Position numbers and translations under genes: made by a program. The notes below the pieces were generated by a model. The model worked only from the letters and a program-made list of their open reading frames with translations. It made no database searches and was not told where the DNA came from. A DNA stretch of 64,000 bases from assembly GCA_020248265.1 (NCBI GenBank), contig JADCHX010000004.1, positions 539,473 to 603,472 of the forward strand, in the 5' to 3' direction. This document shows, one piece after another, positions 29,748 to 41,381 of this stretch. Positions within the stretch are counted from its first letter, which is position 1, and each line of letters opens with the position of its first letter. The stretch is from Rhodocyclaceae bacterium. GTDB taxonomy: Bacteria; Pseudomonadota; Gammaproteobacteria; Burkholderiales; CAIKXV01.

Positions 29748-30847
29748 GACTTGATCAGTTTCCGGTTGGTCGAGATGCTCATCAGCAGGCCGAAGCCGAA
29801 GAAGGCGCTCACCAGCGCAGTGCCGCCGTAGCTGATCAGCGGCAACGGTACCCCTACGACAGGAAGGATACCCGACACCATTCCCATGTTCACGAATGCA
29901 TAGGTAGCGAAGGTCAGAGTGACCGAGCCCGCCACCAGCCGCGTGAACACCGTCGGGGCATTTAGCGTGATCACCAGCCCGCGGGCGATCACCAGCAGGA
30001 ACATCAGCAGGAGCATGGCATTGCCGAGCAACCCGAACTCCTCCGAATACACCGCGAAGATGAAGTCGGTCGTCCGTTCCGGCAGGAAGTCCAGGTGGGT
30101 CTGCGTGCCCTGGAGCCAGCCCTTCCCGAACCATCCGCCCGATCCGACCGCGATGGTCGACTGGATCGTGTGATAGCCAGCCCCCAGTGGATCCTGGCTC
30201 GGGTCGAGGAGGATCATCACCCGCGTACGCTGGTAGTCGTGCATCACCGACCACGCCAGCGGCAGCGCAGCCACCCCCGCCGCCCCCAGCGCGAAGATGA
30301 TCTTCCAGGGCAGGCCGGCCAGGAACAGCACGAAGCAGCCCGATGAAGCGATCAGCAGCGCCGTGCCGAGGTCCGGCTGGCGCAGGATCAGCAGCACGGG
30401 GAGCACGAACAGCGCGGCTGCGATCACGAAGTTGCGCAGCCTGAGCGTCGACTCGTAACGGTCGAAGTACCAGGCAAGCGCCAGCGGCAGCGCGATCTTC
30501 ATCAGCTCCGACGGTTGCAGGCTGATCACGCCGAGGTCGAGCCAGCGGCGCGCGCCGTTGCGTACGTCGCCCACCAGCGCGACGGCGATAAGCAGCGCGA
30601 GCGCGGCCAGGTATGCGGGCATGGCCAGGCGTAGCACCTGGCTCATCGGCGTATTCGCGACTACCCACATGACCGCGAAGGCGACGCCGATGTTGAAAAG
30701 CTTGGTTTCCATCCGGTCGAAGCTCTGGTTGGACGCGCTGTAGAGCGTGACCATCCCGGTCGCGAGCAGCAGGCACACCGCAATCAGCAGTGGCACGTCG
30801 ATGTGTGCCGTACCCTTGCGCCAGAGGACTTCAATTACGTTCCGCAC
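29744..30847 (-). CDS. rodA: Rod-shape SEDS glycosyltransferase RodA
   Basis: RodA polymerises peptidoglycan glycan during elongation with PBP2. The 367-residue protein has about ten membrane helices, the SEDS motif ARRWLDLGVISLQPSELMKI, and the C-terminal MGMVSGILPVVGVPLPLISY. I place the start at the GTG at 30847 because GGAGG lies five bases upstream. An ATG at 30871 adds eight residues and would overlap mrdA by 41 nt instead of 17. Confidence 0.93.
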   Translation of the reverse strand: MRNVIEVLWRKGTAHIDVPLLIAVCLLLATGMVTLYSASNQSFDRMETKLFNIGVAFAVMWVVANTPMSQVLRLAMPAYLAALALLIAVALVGDVRNGARRWLDLGVISLQPSELMKIALPLALAWYFDRYESTLRLRNFVIAAALFVLPVLLILRQPDLGTALLIASSGCFVLFLAGLPWKIIFALGAAGVAALPLAWSVMHDYQRTRVMILLDPSQDPLGAGYHTIQSTIAVGSGGWFGKGWLQGTQTHLDFLPERTTDFIFAVYSEEFGLLGNAMLLLMFLLVIARGLVITLNAPTVFTRLVAGSVTLTFATYAFVNMGMVSGILPVVGVPLPLISYGGTALVSAFFGFGLLMSISTNRKLIKS

Positions 30848-32768
30848 CGGCTCCTCCGTTGCTTGCGGCACCGTTGGCCGCTGCGCCCGGTATTGCCGGG
30901 GCGTCGATCGGCGTCACCGGCTTGCCGAACAGGAAGAAGTCGATCACGGTACGCGCGAGCGGCGCCGCATTGGCGCCGCCGCCGCCGGCGTTCTCGACCA
31001 GCACGGCGAGCGCGATCGTCGGGTTGTCGGCCGGCGCGTAGGCGATGAACAGTGCATGATCGCGGTGCCGCTCGTCCAGCCGGCTCGCATCGTACTTCTG
31101 GCCCTGCTTGATCGCGACGACCTGCGAGGTGCCGGTCTTGCCGCCGACGATGTACTTCGCGTCGGCGAAGGCCCTGTGCCCGGTGCCACCCGGAGTGGTG
31201 ACCCCGATCATTGCGGCCTGCACCACGGCCCAGCTGTCCGGCTTGAAATCGAGGCGCCGCAGTGGCTGTGCCAGCACCGCGCGCTGCGCACGCGATGTCG
31301 CGTCCTGCACCAGGTTGACCAGGTGCGGCCGCCAGACCGTTCCCTTGTTGGCGATGATCGCAGTCGCATTGGCCATCTGGAGCAGGGTCATCACGTTGTA
31401 GCCCTGGCCGATGCCGATGGAAATGGTGTCGCCGACGTACCACTTCTGCCGGAACCGGCGCTGCTTCCATTCCTGCGACGGGTTGATGCCGATCGCCTCG
31501 CCCTCGAGGTCCACGCCAGTGCGAGCGCCGAAGCCGAACTGGCGCATGAAGTTGCTGATCGTGTCGATGCCCAGGTCGAATGCGAGCTGGTAATAGTAGG
31601 TGTCGCAGGAAATGACGATCGACTGGTGCAGGTTCACCGAGCCGTGGCCACCGGGTTTCCAGTCGCGGTACTGGTGCGAATTGCCCGGCAGCGTGAAGAA
31701 GCCCGGGTCGTTGATCGCGTACTGGGGGGTACGCCTGCCCAGTTCCAGCGCGGCCAGTGCCATGAACGGCTTGTAGGTCGACCCTGGCGGGTACTGCCCG
31801 CTCAGTGCCCGGTTGACCATAGGGCGGTCTGGATGGGTGTTCAGCTCGTGCCAGGTCGTTGGGTCGATGCCGTCGATGAACAGGTTGGGATCGAAGCCTG
31901 GCCTGCTGACGAAGGCAAGTACGCCTCCGGTGGACGGATCGATCGCCACCAGCGCGCCGCGCCGGCTGCCGAATGCCGCCTCCGCAGCCTCCTGGAGCCG
32001 AAGGTCGAGGTGCAGTTGCAGGTTGTTGCCGGACACCGGTGGCGTGCGCGACAGCGTGCGGACCGCGCGGCCACCCGAATCGACCTCGACCTGTTCCATG
32101 CCGGTCGTGCCGTGCAGCTCGCGTTCGTACATCTGTTCCAGCCCGGTCTTGCCGATATGCTCCGAGCCGCGGTAATTCGACAGGCGGCCGTCGGCTTCCA
32201 GGGTTTCCATGTCCTTCTGGTTGATCCGTCCGATGTAGCCGACCACGTGCGACGCGAGCGTGCCGTTCGGGTAGCGGCGGAACAGCCGGGCATTGATCTC
32301 CACCCCGGGGAAGCGGTAGCGGTTGGCGGCAAAGCGGGCGATCTCGGCTTCCGACAGGCGGGTGCGGATCGGGATGGCCCCCAGTTTGCGCGATTCATCG
32401 AGCAGTCGCTTGAAGCGGCGCCTGTCCTTCGGCGCGATCTCGATCAGCTGGGACAGCGACTCGATGGTCGCGTCGAGGTCGCGCACCACCGTCGGGTTGA
32501 TCTCGAGCGTGTACGCGGTGAAGTTATGTGCCAGCACCGTCCCGTGCCGGTCGAGTATCAGCCCCCGGTTGGGCACGATCGGTACGAGCGAGATCCGGTT
32601 CGCCTCGGCCTGTGTGTAGTAGTACTCGTGCTTCATCACCTGCAGGAAGACGAAGCGTGCGAGCAGCAGCCCGAACAGCACTAGCACGAAGATCGCGGCG
32701 ATGGCGGTGCGGCGCCGGAACTCCGAGCGCTCGCCTTCCAGGTTCTTCAGTTCGACGAATTGCGGCAT
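30831..32768 (-). CDS. mrdA: Penicillin-binding protein 2
   Basis: PBP2 is the elongation transpeptidase. The 645-residue protein has a short cytosolic tail, one membrane helix at about 21-42, a dimerisation/pedestal region and the transpeptidase domain. Catalytic motifs are STYK (Ser330), SCD (387-389) and KTGTS (544-548). The SxD form of the second motif is usual for PBP2. The start MPQFVELK at 32768 is 8 bp after the mreD stop, within the mreBCD-mrdA-rodA operon. Confidence 0.95.
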   Translation of the reverse strand: MPQFVELKNLEGERSEFRRRTAIAAIFVLVLFGLLLARFVFLQVMKHEYYYTQAEANRISLVPIVPNRGLILDRHGTVLAHNFTAYTLEINPTVVRDLDATIESLSQLIEIAPKDRRRFKRLLDESRKLGAIPIRTRLSEAEIARFAANRYRFPGVEINARLFRRYPNGTLASHVVGYIGRINQKDMETLEADGRLSNYRGSEHIGKTGLEQMYERELHGTTGMEQVEVDSGGRAVRTLSRTPPVSGNNLQLHLDLRLQEAAEAAFGSRRGALVAIDPSTGGVLAFVSRPGFDPNLFIDGIDPTTWHELNTHPDRPMVNRALSGQYPPGSTYKPFMALAALELGRRTPQYAINDPGFFTLPGNSHQYRDWKPGGHGSVNLHQSIVISCDTYYYQLAFDLGIDTISNFMRQFGFGARTGVDLEGEAIGINPSQEWKQRRFRQKWYVGDTISIGIGQGYNVMTLLQMANATAIIANKGTVWRPHLVNLVQDATSRAQRAVLAQPLRRLDFKPDSWAVVQAAMIGVTTPGGTGHRAFADAKYIVGGKTGTSQVVAIKQGQKYDASRLDERHRDHALFIAYAPADNPTIALAVLVENAGGGGANAAPLARTVIDFFLFGKPVTPIDAPAIPGAAANGAASNGGAGAERN

Positions 32769-32776
32769 CGGGGCGA

Positions 32777-33301
32777 TCAGATCGGGTGTTCCGGATCGAT
32801 ACGCGGGCGTTGCGGTGCGAGCAGGACGATCCAGACCAGCGGCCAGAGCAGGGCTCCGGTGAACGGCGACACGAACCATGTCCAGCCGGGGAAGGCGGCG
32901 CCGCCCGCTAGCCGCACCAGGAGGATCACCGCCTGTGCGGTGAGCAGGATGGGCAGTATCTGCAGGATGTGCTTGTCGGTGCTGAACATGCGCAGCCGCC
33001 GACGCAGCAGCGTCGCACCGAGGGCGACCACCGTGTAGGCGAGCGCATGCTGTCCGAACAGGCTGGCCTGCGCGACGTCCATCGCCAGCCCGAGCACGAA
33101 GGCGACGCCGAAGCCGATCAGCCGCGGCTCGCGCACGATCCAGAACAGCAGCGCCAGCGCGACGAAGTCCGGCTTTAGCCAGGTCCAAACGCCTTCCCAG
33201 GGCAGCAGATTGGCGATCAGGGCCACCAGCAGCGTGAACCAGAGGAAGCCGGGCCGTACCGGCAGCAGCAGTTCCTGTCTCGGACCGATGCTCATGCCCA
33301 T
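32777..33301 (-). CDS. mreD: Rod shape-determining protein MreD
   Basis: This 174-residue integral membrane protein has five or so helices and the family pattern KPDFVALALLFWIVREPR, followed by GFGVAFVLGLAMDVAQASLFG. MreD works with MreC to control PBP2-RodA. It lies between mreC and mrdA on the same strand. ATGs at 33301 and 33295 are both possible starts. Confidence 0.9.
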   Translation of the reverse strand: MGMSIGPRQELLLPVRPGFLWFTLLVALIANLLPWEGVWTWLKPDFVALALLFWIVREPRLIGFGVAFVLGLAMDVAQASLFGQHALAYTVVALGATLLRRRLRMFSTDKHILQILPILLTAQAVILLVRLAGGAAFPGWTWFVSPFTGALLWPLVWIVLLAPQRPRIDPEHPI

Positions 33302-33333
33302 CGGATGGTTCCCGGGCGATCGATGGCCACCGG

Positions 33334-34233
33334 TCAGCCTCCCTTGCGGCCGCGCTTGCGCTGCGGCGCCGGCTCTTCGAATCCCGGGTTGTCCGGGTGC
33401 GGAGCGCTGGCGGTGAGGACCAGGACCTGCCGGTAGCGGTTCACCCCTGCCGCCGGTTGGGCGCTGATGCGTGCGAACATGAACGCCGCGTTCCGTTCCA
33501 CCTCCTGCACCGTCGCCACCGGCAGTCCGGCCGGATAGGTACCGTCGATGCCGGAGGTGACCAGCTTGTCGCCGGTCTGGATGTCGGCGGAGAACGGCAT
33601 GAAGCGCAGTTCAAGCGTGCCGTCGGAGCCGACGCCGAAAAGCACCCCGCGTACGCCGCTGCGCATCACCTGTACCGGTACGGTCATGTCCTTGTCGGTG
33701 ATCAGGGTGACCTGGCTCGCCCAGGGGTAGACGCGGGTGACCTGCCCGACCAGGCCGGCCGCATCGACCACCGGTTGGCCCTGCCCGATGTTGTCGGACA
33801 TCCCCTTGCTGATGATCACGCGTCGGGTGAACGGATCGCGGTGCGAGTAGAGGATCTCCGCGTACACGGCCGATTGCGAATGGCTGGCGCGGGTATCCAG
33901 CAGGCCGCGCAGCCGGGCGTTCTCGAGTTCCAGCGCCTCCAGCCTGAGCAGTGCCGCCGCATTGACCAGGTTCTGCTGTTCGAGCGTGTTGTTGCGGCCG
34001 GTCAGTTGTGCCTGGGTCGTGAAGAACCCGGACATGCGGTCGAGCAGTGCCGCCGGTGCGAGAGCCACCCGCTGCAGCGGATAGAGCACGACAGCCACCA
34101 CCTGCTGCACATGGGTCAGGTACCTGAACCGGCTGTCGGCGACGATCAGCATCAGAGCGACCAGCGAGAACAGCAGGAATCGCGCGAACGGCGTCGGGCC
34201 GCGGTTGAAGAAGGGTTGCTGCGCGTGTTCCAT
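33334..34233 (-). CDS. mreC: Rod shape-determining protein MreC
   Basis: The 299-residue protein has an N-terminal transmembrane helix (about 17-37), a coiled-coil region (NTLEQQNLVNAAALLRLEAL) and the beta-rich MreC domain (VISKGMSDNIGQGQPVVDAA, then LVTSGIDGTYPAGLPVATV). It ends in a basic tail. It anchors the elongation complex. The 163-bp gap to mreB holds a 30-bp tandem repeat. Confidence 0.93.
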   Translation of the reverse strand: MEHAQQPFFNRGPTPFARFLLFSLVALMLIVADSRFRYLTHVQQVVAVVLYPLQRVALAPAALLDRMSGFFTTQAQLTGRNNTLEQQNLVNAAALLRLEALELENARLRGLLDTRASHSQSAVYAEILYSHRDPFTRRVIISKGMSDNIGQGQPVVDAAGLVGQVTRVYPWASQVTLITDKDMTVPVQVMRSGVRGVLFGVGSDGTLELRFMPFSADIQTGDKLVTSGIDGTYPAGLPVATVQEVERNAAFMFARISAQPAAGVNRYRQVLVLTASAPHPDNPGFEEPAPQRKRGRKGG

Positions 34234-34260
34234 TCAGCGCGCCGGCTGTGGTCGAAGATC

Positions 34261-34380
34261 GCCAGCCGTTGCCGGCGGCAGGAGGAGATCGCCGGCAACA
34301 GCCGGCGGTGTAGGCAGGTCGCCGGCAACAGCCGGCGGTGGGGGCAGGTCGCCGGCCGTCGCCGGGCAGAGGGGGCGGTG
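34261..34380. repeat. Four 30-bp tandem repeat units between mreB and mreC
   Basis: Units start at 34261, 34291, 34321 and 34351. The second and third differ at only a few bases and contain CGCCGGC-AACA-GCCGGCG, a perfect 7-bp hairpin. The first and last are degenerate. There are no spacers, so this is not CRISPR. In RNA it would form a row of GC hairpins in the mreB-mreC transcript. Confidence 0.85.
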
Positions 34381-34396
34381 GGGTAGGGTGCCGGTC

Positions 34397-35440
<1,044 letters not shown>

Positions 35441-35681
35441 TTATGGGGTGAATTCGATTGATGCGCGCCAGACGGCGCGCATGGATGGAAGCGCGGTCCG
35501 GGTTGACGGTCGGTGGGGGCCGGGAAGGCTGATGATCAACTACGTTATGATACTCCGGATCGCCATAGGCAAGCCCGCTTCCACGCGACCCGCCGGACGC
35601 CATTCGCTGCCGTTTTCCGGCTTCCCCGGCCCCTGTCTCAGACCCTTTCCCTTTCACGTTCGCACGCCCGCACGTCCACAT
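35441..35681. other. Divergent mreB / gatC intergenic region
   Basis: This 241-bp gap must hold both promoters. A TATGAT at 35546-35551 on the plus strand lacks a clear -35. On the minus strand TTGCCT and CATAAC are 17 bp apart but match weakly. No riboswitch or terminator was recognised. Confidence 0.4.
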
Positions 35682-35969
35682 ATGTCGCTTCGCCCGGAAG
35701 ACGTCCAGCGCATTGCTCACCTCGCGCGCCTCGCGATCACCAAAGAGGAGGGCGAGCGCACGCTCGGGCAACTGAACGATATCTTCGGCATGATCGAGCG
35801 CATGCGTGCGGTCGACACCGAGGGCGTGGTTCCCATGTCGCACCCGCTCGGCGGGGCGCAGCGATTGCGTGCCGACGTCGTCACCGACATCCCGGACCGC
35901 GAGCGTAACCTGGCCAATGCGCCGGCGCGCCAGGATGGCCTGTTCCTCGTGCCGCGCGTGCTGGAGTGA
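35682..35969 (+). CDS. gatC: Asp/Glu-tRNA amidotransferase subunit C
   Basis: The 95-residue GatC stabilises GatA in the GatCAB complex, which converts misacylated Glu-tRNA(Gln) and Asp-tRNA(Asn). [20 protein letters not shown] and the C-terminal [14 protein letters not shown] are typical. The start at 35682 is the only ATG matching the family N-terminus. gatA begins 4 bp after the stop. Confidence 0.95.
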   Translation: MSLRPEDVQRIAHLARLAITKEEGERTLGQLNDIFGMIERMRAVDTEGVVPMSHPLGGAQRLRADVVTDIPDRERNLANAPARQDGLFLVPRVLE

Positions 35970-35973
35970 CTCG

Positions 35974-37452
35974 GTGAGCGACGTCCTGCACCAGATGCCG
36001 CTGGCCGGGCTGGCGAAGCGGCTGGCCGCGCGGGAAGTGTCTGCGGTCGAGCTCGCACGCCATTTCCTCGACCGAATCGAGCGCCACCGCGGCCTGAATG
36101 CGTTCCTCGACATCCGTCCGGAAGTGACGCTGGCGCAGGCGCGCGCGGCGGACGAGCGGCGTTCCCGCGGCGAATCCGGCCCTCTGCTCGGCATCCCGAT
36201 CGCGCACAAGGACATTTTCGTCACCCGCGATTTCGCCTCGACCGCCGCCAGCCGGATGCTCGAGGGCTACATGAGCCCGTTCGATGCCACCGTGGTCGAG
36301 CGCCTGGCGCAGGCCGGGATGGTCACCCTGGGCAAGGTCAACTGCGACGAGTTCGCGATGGGCTCGTCCAACGAGAACAGCGCCTACGGCCCGGTGCTGA
36401 ACCCCTGGGACACCTCGGCGGTGCCCGGTGGGTCCTCCGGCGGTTCGTCCGCGGCGGTTGCCGCGCGCATCGCACCGGTGGCGACCGCAACCGATACCGG
36501 CGGATCCATCCGCGAGCCGGCGGCGTTCTGCGGCATCACCGGCACCAAGCCGACCTACGGCCGGCCATCGCGATGGGGCATGATCGCGTTCGCCTCCAGC
36601 CTCGACACTGCGGGGCTGATGACCGTCTCGGCCGAGGACGCCGCCTGGGTGCTCTCGGCGATGTGCGGCTTCGACCCGAACGATTCGACCAGCGTCGATC
36701 GCCCCGAGGAAGACTTCACGCGCGACCTGGCGCGACCGGTCGCCGGCCTGCGCATCGGCGTTCCGAAGGAATTCTTCGCCGCCGGGCTGCAACCGGACGT
36801 CGAACGCGCGGTACGTGGCGCCCTCGAGACCTACCGTTCGATGGGCGCGACCCTGGTCGACATCTCGCTGCCCAATGCGGAGCTCGGCATCCCGGTCTAC
36901 TACGTGGTCGCGCCGGCCGAGTGCAGCTCGAACCTGTCGCGCTTCGACGGCGTGCGCTACGGCCATCGCGCCAAGGCGCATGGCGACCTCGCCGACATGA
37001 TCAAGCGGTCGCGTGCGGAAGGTTTCGGTCCTGAGCCCAAGCGGCGCATCCTGATCGGCACCTACGTGCTTTCGCACGGCTACTACGATGCCTACTACAT
37101 CAAGGCGCAGCAGGTGCGCCGGCTGATCGCCGACGAGTTCCAGCAGGCGTTCACGAAGTGCGACGTGATCGCCGGCCCGGTCACCACCAGCGTCGCGTTC
37201 GGTTTCGGCGAGAAGGCGGCCGATCCGGTGTCCATGTACATGTCCGACCTGTACACGATCCCGGGCAGCCTCGCCGGCGTGCCGAGCATGAGCATCCCGT
37301 GCGGCTTCGGCGACGGGGCGAATGCGAGCCGCCCGGTCGGGCTGCAGCTGATGTCGAACTACTTCGACGAGGCGCGGCTGATCGGTGCCGCACACCAGTA
37401 CCAGCTTGCGACCGACTGGCACCGCAGGGTGCCGGCGGCCTTCGCCGGCTGA
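35974..37452 (+). CDS. gatA: Asp/Glu-tRNA amidotransferase subunit A
   Basis: GatA hydrolyses glutamine to supply ammonia. The 492-residue amidase has the Ser-cisSer-Lys triad: Lys79 (AHKD), Ser154 in [13 protein letters not shown] and Ser178 in [11 protein letters not shown] take the GTG at 35974 as start. It is 4 bp after gatC and gives [17 protein letters not shown]. No ATG fits. Confidence 0.95.
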   Translation: MSDVLHQMPLAGLAKRLAAREVSAVELARHFLDRIERHRGLNAFLDIRPEVTLAQARAADERRSRGESGPLLGIPIAHKDIFVTRDFASTAASRMLEGYMSPFDATVVERLAQAGMVTLGKVNCDEFAMGSSNENSAYGPVLNPWDTSAVPGGSSGGSSAAVAARIAPVATATDTGGSIREPAAFCGITGTKPTYGRPSRWGMIAFASSLDTAGLMTVSAEDAAWVLSAMCGFDPNDSTSVDRPEEDFTRDLARPVAGLRIGVPKEFFAAGLQPDVERAVRGALETYRSMGATLVDISLPNAELGIPVYYVVAPAECSSNLSRFDGVRYGHRAKAHGDLADMIKRSRAEGFGPEPKRRILIGTYVLSHGYYDAYYIKAQQVRRLIADEFQQAFTKCDVIAGPVTTSVAFGFGEKAADPVSMYMSDLYTIPGSLAGVPSMSIPCGFGDGANASRPVGLQLMSNYFDEARLIGAAHQYQLATDWHRRVPAAFAG

Positions 37453-37477
37453 GCCGATCCCGGGGTCCAGCGACGAC

Positions 37478-38974
<1,497 letters not shown>

Positions 38975-39009
38975 TCGGTCGGTTGCGTACGGTCGCTCGG
39001 CTGCCGAGG

Positions 39010-40530
39010 TCAGCCCGCTGGCAGGTCGACGAACACGCAGGTGAGGCCCGCGTCGCTGGACGCGCCCACGCCTGCGCCGTGCGAGGCGGCGATCGACCGT
39101 ACGATTGCAAGGCCCAGACCGGCACCTTCGGTATCGTGCCGGCGCGAACTGTCGCCCCGATAGAATCGGTCGAACATCCGCGCCAGCACTTCCGGTGGCA
39201 CGACCTCGCCGTGGTTGCACACCGACATGCGGACGATGCGCGCATGCCCTGCCGCTATCGTCGGCGACAGTGCTCGCTGTGCTCTGGTCCCGCCGCCCGC
39301 CGGTGCGGTGGTCCGAGGCGGCGGCCCGATCAGCACGTTCACACTGCTTCCGGCCGACGCATGGCGGATTGCATTGGACACGAGGTTGGTGAGAACGCGA
39401 AGCAGTTGGTTGCGGTCGCCGGGCACGACCGCATCGCCGTCGACCTGCAGCGCAAGGCCGAGCCTGCGCTCGGCGGCGAGTGCCTCGTAGAAGGACAGTA
39501 CCTGACGCGCCATGGCATGGAGGTCGACGGCATCCCGCACCGGCTGCGCCAGACCGTGCTCCGATTTCGCCAGGAACAGCATGTCGGACACCATGCGCGC
39601 CAGACGTTCAAGTTCCTCCGAATTGTTCGCCAGCACTTCCCGGTAGTCATCGGCGCTGCGCGCACGCGACAGGCCCACCTGGGTCTGGGTCATCAGGTTG
39701 CTCAGCGGCGTGCGCAGTTCGTGCGCGAGGTCGCTGGAAAGTTCGCTCAGTCGCCGGAACGAATCTTCCAGCCGCGCGAGCATGTCGTTGAGCGTGGCGG
39801 CCAGCTCCGCCACCTCCACCGACAGGTCGCCCGAGGTGAGCCTGCGGTCGAGCCGGGAAGCGGTGACGCCTTCGGCCTCCCGGCCCAGGCGGCGCAACGG
39901 CGCGAGCCCGCTGCGAGCGGCGATCCATCCGAGCAGCCCCGTGGCGAGTACCGCGATCGCCACGAACGTCCACAGCGTGCGCCGAAACGATTGCATGTAA
40001 TGGTCGTGGTGGGCGGTATCGACGCCGATGGTCACCCTGAACGCGCGACGGTCTGCCAGCGCGCTGGGCAGCTCGCGCGACAGTCCACGGAACGTGCGGC
40101 CTTCATGTGTCCATTGCACCGGGAGCGTACCGGCGCGACTGCGAGCGTCTGGAGCCACGGCGTGGCTGCCTGCAGCCGGCGACCCGGGCTGCGACAGCGC
40201 GCGGGCTGCCGCCGAGGCGAACCATAGCCGCCCGCTGGCATCATCGACCCGCAGCGCAAGCCCGTCGTGGCCGACCAGCATCGAGGCAAAGCGGGCTTCG
40301 AGGCGTTCCAGGTCGGCCGGCCTGCGTATCGACGAGAGCAGTGCGGCGCTGGTCGTGAACTTGCCCTCGACCACGTCGCGGTCGAGCTCGACGAAGTGCC
40401 GCTCGACCGAGATGCCGATCAGCTGGCCGAGCGCGAGCAGCACGGCGGTGGATCCGGCGGCGAACAGCAGCGTGACGCGCAGCGTCAGCGACAGCGATGC
40501 CGTTGCATGCACGGGGCGGACGACGGCCAT
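39010..40530 (-). CDS. Heavy-metal sensor histidine kinase, CusS-like
   Basis: The 506-residue kinase has TM1 near 18-40, a periplasmic sensor (about 45-180), TM2 near 184-205, a HAMP region, the H-box SSDLAHELRTPL with phospho-acceptor His270, NLVSNAIRH, and GAGLGLAIVRSI. The layout is that of CusS/CopS/CzcS sensors. The sensor domain contains DTAHHDHYMQ, a possible metal-binding patch. It starts 6 bp after the regulator stop. It is divergent from a heavy-metal RND pump, so it probably controls that pump. Confidence 0.9.
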   Translation of the reverse strand: MAVVRPVHATASLSLTLRVTLLFAAGSTAVLLALGQLIGISVERHFVELDRDVVEGKFTTSAALLSSIRRPADLERLEARFASMLVGHDGLALRVDDASGRLWFASAAARALSQPGSPAAGSHAVAPDARSRAGTLPVQWTHEGRTFRGLSRELPSALADRRAFRVTIGVDTAHHDHYMQSFRRTLWTFVAIAVLATGLLGWIAARSGLAPLRRLGREAEGVTASRLDRRLTSGDLSVEVAELAATLNDMLARLEDSFRRLSELSSDLAHELRTPLSNLMTQTQVGLSRARSADDYREVLANNSEELERLARMVSDMLFLAKSEHGLAQPVRDAVDLHAMARQVLSFYEALAAERRLGLALQVDGDAVVPGDRNQLLRVLTNLVSNAIRHASAGSSVNVLIGPPPRTTAPAGGGTRAQRALSPTIAAGHARIVRMSVCNHGEVVPPEVLARMFDRFYRGDSSRRHDTEGAGLGLAIVRSIAASHGAGVGASSDAGLTCVFVDLPAG

Positions 40531-40535
40531 GCGGC

Positions 40536-41213
40536 TCAGGATCCGTCGTCCAGCACGTAGCCCATGCCGCGCAGCGTACGGATCAGCTTGATGTCGAACG
40601 CGTCGTCGATCTTGGCGCGCAGCCTGCGGATCGCCACCTCGACGACATTGGTATCGCTGTCGAAGTTCATGTCCCATACCTGGGATGCGATCAGGGAACG
40701 TGGCAGCACCTCGCCGCGCCGGCGCATCAGCAGCTCCAGCAGCGCGAACTCCTTGCCGGTGAGGTCGATGCGCTGACCCGCGCGCACGGCCCGGCGCCGC
40801 GCGAGATCGAGCTCGAGGTCGGCCACCTTGAGGCTGGTGGACTCGGCTACCGGATTGCGCCTGCGCAGCAGCGTTCGCACCCGCGCCAGCAACTCGGTGA
40901 ATGCGAACGGCTTCACCAGGTAATCGTCGGCCCCGAGCTCGAGCCCGCGCACCCGGTCCTCGACTTCATCGCGCGCGGTGAGAAAGAGCACGGGCAACTG
41001 GAGGCCGGCTTCGCGCAACGTCTTCACCAGGGTCCAGCCGTCCAGCCGGGGCAGCATCACATCGACGATCGCCAGGTCGAACGATTCCGCCAGCAGCAGA
41101 TGCAGTCCATCCACCCCGTCGCGAGCGACCTCGGCGGCGAAGCCGGCTTCGCGCAGGCCCTGCCGCAGGTAGTCGCCGGTGCGGGTCTCATCCTCGACGA
41201 TCAGGATCTTCAA
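40536..41213 (-). CDS. OmpR-family response regulator, CusR/CopR-like
   Basis: The 225-residue regulator has a receiver domain (phospho-acceptor Asp51 in [11 protein letters not shown], Lys101 in YLVKPFAF) and a winged-helix DNA-binding domain ([18 protein letters not shown], ending [12 protein letters not shown]). It is paired with the downstream kinase and divergent from the RND genes. A palindrome in the intergenic region is a candidate binding site. Confidence 0.92.
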   Translation of the reverse strand: MKILIVEDETRTGDYLRQGLREAGFAAEVARDGVDGLHLLLAESFDLAIVDVMLPRLDGWTLVKTLREAGLQLPVLFLTARDEVEDRVRGLELGADDYLVKPFAFTELLARVRTLLRRRNPVAESTSLKVADLELDLARRRAVRAGQRIDLTGKEFALLELLMRRRGEVLPRSLIASQVWDMNFDSDTNVVEVAIRRLRAKIDDAFDIKLIRTLRGMGYVLDDGS

Positions 41214-41318
41214 CGACCGATGCCCCCAAGGCTGTCATGTGCGGCGGAGGATCGATGCGCCCGCCGTCGCAGCCGATTCTGCAGCACGGCCGGCCAGTCC
41301 TGCGCTGGATCGTTCCAC

Positions 41319-41334
41319 ATTACGATTTTGTAAT
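41319..41334. promoter_or_regulatory. Candidate response-regulator binding site
   Basis: ATTAC-GATTTT-GTAAT is a 5-bp inverted repeat with 6-bp spacer in the 168-bp divergent region, 48 bp before the efflux operon. Copper and zinc two-component regulators of this family often bind TTAC/GTAA-type palindromes. The assignment is inference. Confidence 0.5.
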
Positions 41335-41381
41335 CGCCGGGTCATCGCCGGGTCGGGCTGTGCAATGCACCCTTCCTGCCC

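Noticed and set aside
29748-30776. Upstream extension of RlpA to 711 residues
   Set aside because: The extension is rodA read in another frame; the lipoprotein signal starts at 29747.
34261-34380. CRISPR array
   Set aside because: The 30-bp units are directly adjacent with no unique spacers and there are no cas genes.
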